DNA of 15,877 nucleotides from Thermus_A sp040290245 (lineage in GTDB: Bacteria > Deinococcota > Deinococci > Deinococcales > Thermaceae). The translations under genes were made by a program, and so were the position numbers. The stretch covers positions 1 to 15,877 of the forward strand of contig NZ_PSMQ01000036.1 in the NCBI RefSeq assembly GCF_040290245.1, in the 5' to 3' direction. Positions within the stretch are counted from its first letter, which is position 1, and each line of letters begins with the position of its first letter. Shown piece after piece: positions 6,216 through 12,280 of this stretch. Below the pieces are notes generated by a model. That model was given only the letters and a program-made list of their open reading frames with translations, was not told the origin of the DNA and searched no databases.

Positions 6216-6434
6216 TCATTTTACCTCCACCCTCGTTCGGCGTTTGGCATAGGCCCGGACCAGGGTGCGGATGGCCTCGATGACCCGGCCCTGGCGGCCG
6301 ATGATCCGCCCCTTGTCGGAAGGATCCACGCTCACGTAGTAGACCACCCCCTCCCGGCTCCGCTTCTCCTCCACCTTGACCTTCTCGGGGTGGTCCACCA
6401 CGCTCTTGGCCAGGTACTCCACCAGGTCACGCAT
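6216..6434 (-). CDS. khpA: KH-domain RNA-binding protein KhpA
   Basis: A 72-residue single KH domain. The RNA-binding GxxG loop is in KGRIIGRQGRVIEAIRTL (41-58), preceded by a short helix LVEYLAKSVVDHPEKV and a strand VVYYVSVDPSD. The same small gene sits between rpsP and rimM in many bacteria. In Firmicutes, KhpA partners with KhpB/Jag and affects cell-wall growth and RNA; its role in Thermus is not known to me. Its start lies inside rpsP, with an eight-base overlap (ATGCGTGA), so translation is coupled. Confidence 0.93.
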   Translation of the reverse strand: MRDLVEYLAKSVVDHPEKVKVEEKRSREGVVYYVSVDPSDKGRIIGRQGRVIEAIRTLVRAYAKRRTRVEVK

Positions 6435-6681
6435 CTTGGCGGAAGACCCCCGCCTGGCGGAGAAGCCTCCGGGCGGTGTCCGTGGGCTGGGCCCCCACGG
6501 AAAGCCAGTACCGGGCCCGTTCTACGTTGACCTTAAGCCAGTCCGGGGTAGTCTTTCGGGGGTCGTAGTAGCCGAGGCTCTCGAGGTATGCCCCATCCCG
6601 CTTGCGGCGGGCATCCGTGACCACGATGCGGTAATGGGGGTTATGCTTGGAGCCAAAACGGGAAAGCCGGATCTTGACCAT
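6427..6681 (-). CDS. rpsP: 30S ribosomal protein S16
   Basis: Assembly protein of the small subunit body. The 84 residues begin MVKIRLSRFGSKHNPHYRIV and continue with VTDARRKRDGAYLESLGYYD and RARYWLSVGAQPTDTARRLL, all typical of bS16, and the size matches the roughly 88-residue T. thermophilus protein. It starts three bases after the ffh stop. Its Shine-Dalgarno AGGAGGT lies near the end of ffh, which links their translation. Confidence 0.97.
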   Translation of the reverse strand: MVKIRLSRFGSKHNPHYRIVVTDARRKRDGAYLESLGYYDPRKTTPDWLKVNVERARYWLSVGAQPTDTARRLLRQAGVFRQDA

Positions 6682-6684
6682 CTT

Positions 6685-7980
6685 CTACCTCCTGAAAAAT
6701 CCTCTTCCTTTCGTCTTTTCCAACCTCTTCATCAGGTCACGGGTCTCCTCAAAGCTCTTGAGGAACCGGTTGACCTCCTGCACGCTGGTGCCCGACCCCC
6801 GGGCGATGCGCTTTCGGCGCGAACCGTTGAGGATACGGGGGTTCTTGCGTTCCTCAGGGGTCATGGAGAGAAGGATGGCCTCGAGGCGGGCCAGGGCCCG
6901 GTCATCCACGGAGAGGTTCCGCACCTCCTTAGGAAGGCCGGGAAGCATAGAGAGGAGGTCCGAGAAGGAGCCCAGCTTCTTGACCTGCCTGAGCTGGGCA
7001 AGGAAGTCCTCCAGGGAGAGCTCCTTGGCCCTCTTAGGGGCCTCCGCCTCGATCTGCAACGCCTTCACCTTCTCGGCCAGGGTGGCCAGATCCCCCATCC
7101 CCAGGATGCGGCTCGCCATCCGGTCCGGGTAAAAGGCCTCGAGGCCCTCCATCTTCTCCGAAACCCCCACGAAGTAGATGGGCTTCCCGGTCACGTGCCG
7201 GGCGGAAAGGGCCGCCCCGCCCCGCGCGTCCCCGTCCAGCTTGGTGAGGATGAGGCCGCTGACCCCGATGCGCTCGTCAAAGACCCGGGCCACGGAAAGG
7301 GCCTCCTGGCCGGTCATGGCGTCCAAGACGAGGAGGGTTTCGGTGGGCTCGAGGACCCTTTTGAGCCTCGCCAGCTCCTCCATCAGGGCCTCGTCCACCT
7401 GGAGCCGGCCCGCGGTGTCCACCAAGACCAGGTCCCGCACCCCCTGGCGGACCGCCTCCTGGATGCGGCGCTTGGTGACCTCCGGGGCCTCCCGGTCCGC
7501 CACCTCCAAGACGGGCACCCCCACCTTCTCCCCTAGGATCCTGAGCTGTTCCCTGGCCGCAGGGCGCTGGGTATCCGCGGCCACCAGAAGGGGCCGCCTG
7601 CCCTTCTCCTTGTAGTACCGGGCGAGCTTGGCCAGGGTGGTGGTCTTTCCCGAACCCTGCAGACCCACGAGAAGCCAAAGGTTCCCCTCGGACTTTAAAA
7701 GGGGAGGGTGCGCCTCGCCACCCAGGGCCTCGGTGAGGGCCTCGTAGACCAAGGAGAGGACCTGCTCCGCGGGGGTGAGGCTTTCTAAAACCTTCTGCCC
7801 TAGGGCTTTGGCCTCAACGCCCTGGATGAAGGCGCGGGCCACCTCGAGGTTGACATCGGCCTCGATCAGGGCCCGCCGGATCTCCCGCAAAGTGCTTTTC
7901 AGCTCCTCCTCGGTGATCCGCCCCCGCCCCCTCAGGCGGTCCACCGCGCTCCGTATCCGCTGGGTGAGGTTCTCAAACAT
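6685..7980 (-). CDS. ffh: Signal recognition particle protein Ffh (SRP54)
   Basis: GTPase that binds signal peptides on nascent membrane and secreted proteins and, with 4.5S RNA, delivers them to FtsY. The 431 residues show an N-terminal four-helix bundle, then the G domain with P-loop GLQGSGKTT (106-114), DTQRPAA (136-142), DTAGRLQ (188-194) and TKLDGDARGG (246-255). A Met-containing M domain follows, with SMTPEERKNPRILNGSRRKR and GSGTSVQEVNRF for signal peptide and RNA binding. The frame is open to 8082, but MFENLTQRI at 7980 matches the known T. aquaticus start, and the upstream part contains the promoter. It is first of six genes in the operon ending with rplS. No 4.5S RNA gene was seen nearby. 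Confidence 0.97.
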   Translation of the reverse strand: MFENLTQRIRSAVDRLRGRGRITEEELKSTLREIRRALIEADVNLEVARAFIQGVEAKALGQKVLESLTPAEQVLSLVYEALTEALGGEAHPPLLKSEGNLWLLVGLQGSGKTTTLAKLARYYKEKGRRPLLVAADTQRPAAREQLRILGEKVGVPVLEVADREAPEVTKRRIQEAVRQGVRDLVLVDTAGRLQVDEALMEELARLKRVLEPTETLLVLDAMTGQEALSVARVFDERIGVSGLILTKLDGDARGGAALSARHVTGKPIYFVGVSEKMEGLEAFYPDRMASRILGMGDLATLAEKVKALQIEAEAPKRAKELSLEDFLAQLRQVKKLGSFSDLLSMLPGLPKEVRNLSVDDRALARLEAILLSMTPEERKNPRILNGSRRKRIARGSGTSVQEVNRFLKSFEETRDLMKRLEKTKGRGFFRR

Positions 7981-8009
7981 GCTCGCCCCTGGCCTAAAGG
8001 CCGGGTTCG

Positions 8010-8039
8010 AGGATAGACCACGGAAGTTGAGCATGTCAA
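8010..8039 (-). promoter_or_regulatory. Promoter of the ffh operon
   Basis: On the - strand a perfect TTGACA (8034-8039) is followed after 18 bases by TATCCT (8010-8015). Transcription would start near 8003, giving a leader of about 23 bases before the ffh ATG. An AGGGG Shine-Dalgarno-like run lies in it. The position also rules out the longer ffh reading frame. Confidence 0.75.
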
Positions 8040-8072
8040 GGGCAATTTTTCTGCGTTTTATACCTGGCTTTG

Positions 8073-8101
8073 TTGAGCCCATGCTGGCCAGGTGCTAGAC
8101 T
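8073..8101 (+). promoter_or_regulatory. Promoter of mgtE
   Basis: TTGAGC (8073-8078) and TAGACT (8096-8101) are 17 bases apart on the + strand, each matching four of six consensus bases. Initiation near 8108 would leave a leader of about 27 bases, too short for an M-box or mgtA-type magnesium riboswitch. It points away from the ffh promoter in the same spacer. Confidence 0.55.
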
Positions 8102-8134
8102 GGACACGGCTTTTTCCGCCATAGGGGGTGCACC

Positions 8135-9487
8135 GTGATCCGGGAACGCCTTTTATCCACGATCAGATCCGCTCTGGCGGAAGGAGAGACCGAAGGGCTC
8201 CGCGAGGCCTTGGAGGAGGCCCGGATCCAGGAGATCCTCGAGGTCTTTGACGAGCTCCCCGAGGAGGGGCAGCACCTCCTCCTCACCCTTTTGCCCAAGG
8301 ACAAGGCCGCCCAGGTCTTCTCCGAGCTTTCCGCGGAGCTTCAGGCGGAGCACCTGAAGACCCTTCCCCCTTGGCGGGTGCAGGAGATCCTTGAGGAGCT
8401 CTCCCTGGACGACCTGGCGGACGCCCTTCAGGCGGTGAAAGAGGAGGACCCCGAGCTCGCCCGCCGCCTGAAGGCGTACCTGGACCCCAAGACCCAGGCC
8501 GAGGTGGAGGAGCTTACCCAGTACGAGGAGGACGAGGCGGGCGGCCTCATGACCCCCGAGTACGTGGCGGTGAGGGCCTCCATGACGGTGGAGGAGGTGC
8601 TGCGTTTCCTACGGCGGGCCGCCCCGGACGCGGAGACCATCTACTACCTCTACGTGGTGGACGAGGAGGGGCGGCTGATTGGGGTCCTCTCCTTAAGGGA
8701 TCTGATCGTAGCCGATCCCAAAACCCGGGTCAAGGAGATCATGAACCCCGACGTGGTCTATGTCCGAACGGACACAGACCAGGAGGAGGTGGCCCGGCTC
8801 ATGGCGGACTACGACTTCACCGTCCTCCCCGTGGTGGACGAATGGGGGCGGCTTGCCGGGATCGTCACCATCGACGACGTAGTGGATGTGCTGGAGGAGG
8901 AGGCCACGGAGGACATCCACAAGCTGGCGGCGGTGGATGTGCCGGACCTGGTCTACAGCGAGGCGGGGCCCTTGAGGCTCTGGCTGGCCCGCCTCCGCTG
9001 GCTGGTCATCCTCATCCTCACCGGAATGGTGACGAGCTCCATCCTCCAGGGCTTCGCCTCCGTCCTCGAGGCGGTCACCGCCCTGGCCTTCTACCTGCCC
9101 GTCCTTTTGGGTACGGGGGGCAATACGGGGAACCAGTCCGCCACCCTGATCATCCGGGCCCTGGCCACGCGGGACCTCGAGCCCAGGGACTGGAGGCGAA
9201 TCCTTCTCAAGGAGGCCCTGGTGGGAAGCCTCCTGGGGGGAAGCCTGGCCTTGCTCCTGGTGGGCAAGGTGGCCCTGGATGGCCACACGGCCCTTTTACC
9301 CGTGGTGGGGCTCGCCCTCTTCCTCCTGGTCCTCTTCGCCAACCTGGTGGGGGCGATGCTCCCCCTCGGCCTAAGGCGGCTCGGGGTGGACCCGGCTCTG
9401 GTCTCCAATCCGCTGATCGCGACCCTTTCCGATGTGCTTGGGCTTCTCATCTACCTGCTTGTGGCCAGGCTTATCCTTAACCTTTAA
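8135..9487 (+). CDS. mgtE: Magnesium channel/transporter MgtE
   Basis: Homodimeric Mg2+ channel of the inner membrane. At 450 residues it matches the structurally studied T. thermophilus MgtE in length and, from memory, in most of its sequence. Order: acidic N domain (about 1-130), CBS1 beginning GGLMTPEYVAV (136-146), CBS2 beginning IMNPDVVYVRTDTD, plug helix after EATEDIHKLAAVDVPDL, and five membrane helices from about residue 285 including GTGGNTGNQSATLIIRALATRDL. Asp433 in ATLSDVLGLL corresponds to the pore Asp432 of the T. thermophilus protein. The N domain and CBS domains sense cytoplasmic Mg2+ and close the pore. The GTG at 8135 is chosen because AGGGGGTG sits five bases upstream. The stop overlaps the next gene's ATG (TAATG), so the downstream fusion protein is co-translated. 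Confidence 0.97.
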   Translation: MIRERLLSTIRSALAEGETEGLREALEEARIQEILEVFDELPEEGQHLLLTLLPKDKAAQVFSELSAELQAEHLKTLPPWRVQEILEELSLDDLADALQAVKEEDPELARRLKAYLDPKTQAEVEELTQYEEDEAGGLMTPEYVAVRASMTVEEVLRFLRRAAPDAETIYYLYVVDEEGRLIGVLSLRDLIVADPKTRVKEIMNPDVVYVRTDTDQEEVARLMADYDFTVLPVVDEWGRLAGIVTIDDVVDVLEEEATEDIHKLAAVDVPDLVYSEAGPLRLWLARLRWLVILILTGMVTSSILQGFASVLEAVTALAFYLPVLLGTGGNTGNQSATLIIRALATRDLEPRDWRRILLKEALVGSLLGGSLALLLVGKVALDGHTALLPVVGLALFLLVLFANLVGAMLPLGLRRLGVDPALVSNPLIATLSDVLGLLIYLLVARLILNL

Positions 9488-10746
9488 TGGAGCTGGAGAT
9501 CCTCATCGAGTGGGCTAAGGGAAGCGAGGAGCGTTACGCCTTCCAAGGGGAGCGCCTCGTCCTCGTCAAGCGGGACCGGCCTCCCCCAGTGAACTATGGC
9601 TTCGTGCCCGACCTCATCAACCCCGCGGACGGGGAGGAGGTGGACGCGGTCCTTCTGGGAAGGCCCCTCCCTCCGGGAAGCCGGGCCAAGGGGAAGCTCC
9701 TTGGGCTTTTGCACTTGGAAGACGGGGACCACAAGCTGGTCCTTGGGAATAGACTGGAAGAAGTCGAGGAACTGATGGAGTGGTTCCCTCCTGGGCGGGC
9801 CCCTAGGCTTTTGGGCGCGGAAGCGGCCCGCGCCTTTTTGGCGGAGCGCCTCCAGGAGCGGGACAAATACCTGGGAGCGCTTTTGGGCCTGGCGGTGGGG
9901 GACGCCCTGGGGGCACAGGTGGAAGGCCTAGCCCCCGGGAGTTTCCCCAAGCTCCGAGGGATGAAAGGAGGCGGGCCCCATGCCCTGAGGGCGGGGGAAT
10001 GGACGGACGACACCGCCATGGCCCTCCTCCTTGCGGAAAGCCTTCTGGAAAAGGGGTTTGACCCCCTTGATCAGATGCACCGGTACCTGCGTTGGTACCA
10101 GGAGGGGTACCCCAGCCCCAGGGGGTACGCCTTCGGGGTTGGGGAGACGACGAGAAAAAGCCTCCTGGCCTTCGCCCAAACCCAAGAACCCTTCTCCGGC
10201 CCCCCGGAGGGCGCGGGCAACGGAGGCCTGGTGCGCCTGGCCCCCCTAGCGATGGCCTACGCCAAAAGACTGGAGCTTTTGGAGTATGCCCGCCTCTCCA
10301 CCCGGACCACCCATGGCCACCCCGCCGCCTTGGACTCGAGCCTTGTTTTGGCCTGGCTGATCGCCGAAGCCCTCCAGGGGGCCCCCAAGGAGGCCCTTTT
10401 AGCCATGGAGCCCCTGCGCACCCTCCATCTACACCCGGATGTGGCGGAGGTGGTGGGGGGAAGCTTCCTGAAGCGGGCTGAGGCCAAGGGGTATGCCCCA
10501 AGGACCCTCGAGGCCTCCCTTTACGCTTTCGCACATACCCTAAGCTTCGCCGAGGGCATGGAGCTTGCGGTCAACCTGGGAGAGGATGCGGATTCGGTGG
10601 GGGCGGTCTATGGCCAGCTGGCAGGGGCGTTTTACGGAAAGGAGAAAATCCCCCGGGCCTGGCTCCAGCCCCTCTACCTTCGGGAAAGGATAGAAGCCCT
10701 GGCCCTGGGCCTCTATAGGATGAGCATGGCATCCCCCAAGGAGTAG
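9487..10746 (+). CDS. Fusion: inorganic-pyrophosphatase-like domain + ADP-ribosylglycohydrolase
   Basis: A 419-residue two-domain protein. Residues 1-about 100 resemble soluble inorganic pyrophosphatase: Glu8, PVNYGFVP (34-41), DGEEVDAVLL (48-57), PLPPGSRAKGKLLGLL (60-75) and DGDHKLVLGN (79-88). In the pyrophosphatase signature D-x-D-[PE]-x-D the middle Asp is Glu50, and the C-terminal catalytic part is missing, so activity is doubtful. Residues about 127-412 form a DraG/ARH-type ADP-ribosylglycohydrolase with GLAVGDALGA (134-143), metal ligands in EWTDDTAM (171-178), GAGNGGLVRLAP (242-253), TTHGHPAALDSS (274-285) and LGEDADSVGAVYGQLAGA (364-381). The di-metal ligands Asp174, Asp175, Asp367 and Asp369 are all present, so this half should hydrolyse an ADP-ribose bond, target unknown. 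The start overlaps the mgtE stop. The 3' end overlaps queA, on the other strand, by 34 bases. Confidence 0.88.
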   Translation: MELEILIEWAKGSEERYAFQGERLVLVKRDRPPPVNYGFVPDLINPADGEEVDAVLLGRPLPPGSRAKGKLLGLLHLEDGDHKLVLGNRLEEVEELMEWFPPGRAPRLLGAEAARAFLAERLQERDKYLGALLGLAVGDALGAQVEGLAPGSFPKLRGMKGGGPHALRAGEWTDDTAMALLLAESLLEKGFDPLDQMHRYLRWYQEGYPSPRGYAFGVGETTRKSLLAFAQTQEPFSGPPEGAGNGGLVRLAPLAMAYAKRLELLEYARLSTRTTHGHPAALDSSLVLAWLIAEALQGAPKEALLAMEPLRTLHLHPDVAEVVGGSFLKRAEAKGYAPRTLEASLYAFAHTLSFAEGMELAVNLGEDADSVGAVYGQLAGAFYGKEKIPRAWLQPLYLRERIEALALGLYRMSMASPKE

Positions 10747-11744
10747 AACCGGTAGCGCTCCCGCACCGCCAAACGGTAGGCCTCCATGGTGCGCTCGTAG
10801 CCCAAAAAGGCGGCCACCAGCATTAGGAGAGTGGACCCTGGCAGGTGGAAGTTAGTGAAGAGGGCGTCTATGGCCTTGAAAGCGTAGGGGGGGCGGATGA
10901 AAAGCCGGGTCTCCCCCGCTCCCGCCACTACCCCTTCCCCCTTTTGGTAGGCGCTCTCCAGGGCCCGAACCACGGTGGTGCCCACCGCCACCACCCGCCG
11001 CCCCTCCGCCCGGGCCCGGTTCACCGCTTGGGCGGTCTCTTGGGGGATCTCGAAGGCCTCCGGATGCATCCCGTGTTTTTCCGGATCCCCCTTCACGGGG
11101 CGGAAGGTGCCGGGGCCCACGTGGAGGGTAAGGAAACGGAGCTCCACGCCCAGGGACTTAAGCCTTTCCAAAAGCTCCGGGGTGAAGTGAAGGCCCGCGG
11201 TCGGGGCGGCCACGGAACCCGGCCGCCGGGCGTAGACCGTCTGGTAGCGCTCGGGAGGGATCTTGGCCTTGATGTAGGGGGGAAGGGGCACCTCTCCCAC
11301 CTCCTCGAGGTGGGAGAGGAGGTCGCCCTCAAAGCGGAGGAGGCGGACCCCGTCCGGCTCCACCCCCACCACCTCTGCCCAAAGCCCTTCCACCGGCTGA
11401 AGGGCCTTAGGGGAGAGAAAGGAAAGCCGCGTCCCCACAGGGGCCTTGCGGGCAGGGCCCAAAAGGGCCTCCCAAAGCCCCGGCGCCCTTTCCCGCACCA
11501 AGAGGACCTCCACCTTGCCCCCCGTGGGTTTTTGGGCCAAAAGCCTGGCAGGGATGACCTTGCTCTCGTTGAAGACCAGGAGATCCCCCGGGCGGAGGAA
11601 GTCCGGCAGGTCGCGTACCCGCTTGTGCTCCACCCGGAAGACGCCTTCCCGCCAGACCACCAGCATCCGGGCCATGTCCCGGGGCTCCACCCCCTCCTGG
11701 GCGATGAGCCCAGGGGGGAGGTCGTAATGGTAGGGCTCAGCCAT
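10713..11744 (-). CDS. queA: S-adenosylmethionine:tRNA ribosyltransferase-isomerase
   Basis: Transfers and isomerises the ribosyl part of SAM onto preQ1-modified tRNA, the penultimate step to queuosine at wobble position 34. The 343 residues show YHYDLPPGLIAQEGVEPRDM (5-24), GDLLVFNESKVIPARL (53-68), PLPPYIKAKIPPERYQTVY (153-171), SVAAPTAGLHFTPELL (177-192), FHLPGSTLLMLVAAF, and the ending RYRFYSLGDAMLIL. The frame is open to 11804, but MAEPYHYDLP at 11744 is the family start. It overlaps the preceding NYN gene by eight bases. The stop lies 34 bases inside the converging fusion gene, and there is no terminator hairpin between them. Confidence 0.96.
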   Translation of the reverse strand: MAEPYHYDLPPGLIAQEGVEPRDMARMLVVWREGVFRVEHKRVRDLPDFLRPGDLLVFNESKVIPARLLAQKPTGGKVEVLLVRERAPGLWEALLGPARKAPVGTRLSFLSPKALQPVEGLWAEVVGVEPDGVRLLRFEGDLLSHLEEVGEVPLPPYIKAKIPPERYQTVYARRPGSVAAPTAGLHFTPELLERLKSLGVELRFLTLHVGPGTFRPVKGDPEKHGMHPEAFEIPQETAQAVNRARAEGRRVVAVGTTVVRALESAYQKGEGVVAGAGETRLFIRPPYAFKAIDALFTNFHLPGSTLLMLVAAFLGYERTMEAYRLAVRERYRFYSLGDAMLIL

Positions 11745-12270
11745 TTTTGGCGGGCATGAAGGGGTCGGGGATGTCCGGAAGATGGATGAACCGGTCCACC
11801 GCATCGATGAGCCTTTGGGCGGTGGTTTCCCGAAAGGCGATGACCTCCACCCGGATCCCCCGCTCCATCAGGACCTCGAGGATCTCCACGAAATCCCCGT
11901 CCCCGCTTCCCAAGACCACGACGTCCAGATGGGGCATGAGCCGGACCATGTCCGCGGCGATGCCCATGTCCCAGTTCCCCTCGTAAATGGGCTTGCCTGC
12001 ATCCGTGGTCTCCTTCAGGCTCAGGTACATCCGCCGCACCTTGTAGCCAATGGTGGAAAGCTTGTAGATGAAGGGCCAGGCGGAGGTATCCCCCTCCTTC
12101 TCGACCACATAGGCCGTGGCCCGGACCAGGCGGCGCCCCCCCACCGCATAGCGCAAGAGGCTTTCGAAATTTACGTTGCGTTCGTAGTAGTCGCGGGCGG
12201 AATGGTAAAGGTTCTGGGTGTCCACGAACACCCCCACCCGCTGCTCGGGGTACTGGCCCAGGGGCTCCAT
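11737..12270 (-). CDS. NYN-domain (LabA/DUF88-type) putative ribonuclease
   Basis: A 177-residue PIN-like protein of the NYN family, related in motif to cyanobacterial LabA and other DUF88 proteins. The conserved acidic set is visible: GVFVDTQNLYH (13-23, Asp17 and Asn20), GNWDMGIAADMVRL (98-111, Asp101 and Asp107) and LGSGDGDFVEIL (120-131, Asp124 and Asp126). Such residues bind a metal ion, and many NYN proteins are predicted or shown RNases; the substrate here is unknown. The reading frame is open to 12315, but the start at 12270 is preferred because it lies after the ppc stop and has AAGGGAT upstream. It overlaps queA by eight bases, suggesting co-translation with a tRNA-modifying enzyme. 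Confidence 0.85.
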   Translation of the reverse strand: MEPLGQYPEQRVGVFVDTQNLYHSARDYYERNVNFESLLRYAVGGRRLVRATAYVVEKEGDTSAWPFIYKLSTIGYKVRRMYLSLKETTDAGKPIYEGNWDMGIAADMVRLMPHLDVVVLGSGDGDFVEILEVLMERGIRVEVIAFRETTAQRLIDAVDRFIHLPDIPDPFMPAKNG

Positions 12271-12280
12271 ATCCCTTAGC

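Noticed and set aside
7981..8082. N-terminal extension of ffh by 34 codons
   Set aside because: The region contains a TTGACA/TATCCT promoter, and the Ffh family starts at MFENLTQRI.
11745..11804. N-terminal extension of queA by 20 codons
   Set aside because: QueA proteins begin close to YHYDLPPGLIAQ; the extension lies within the NYN gene and is not conserved in style.
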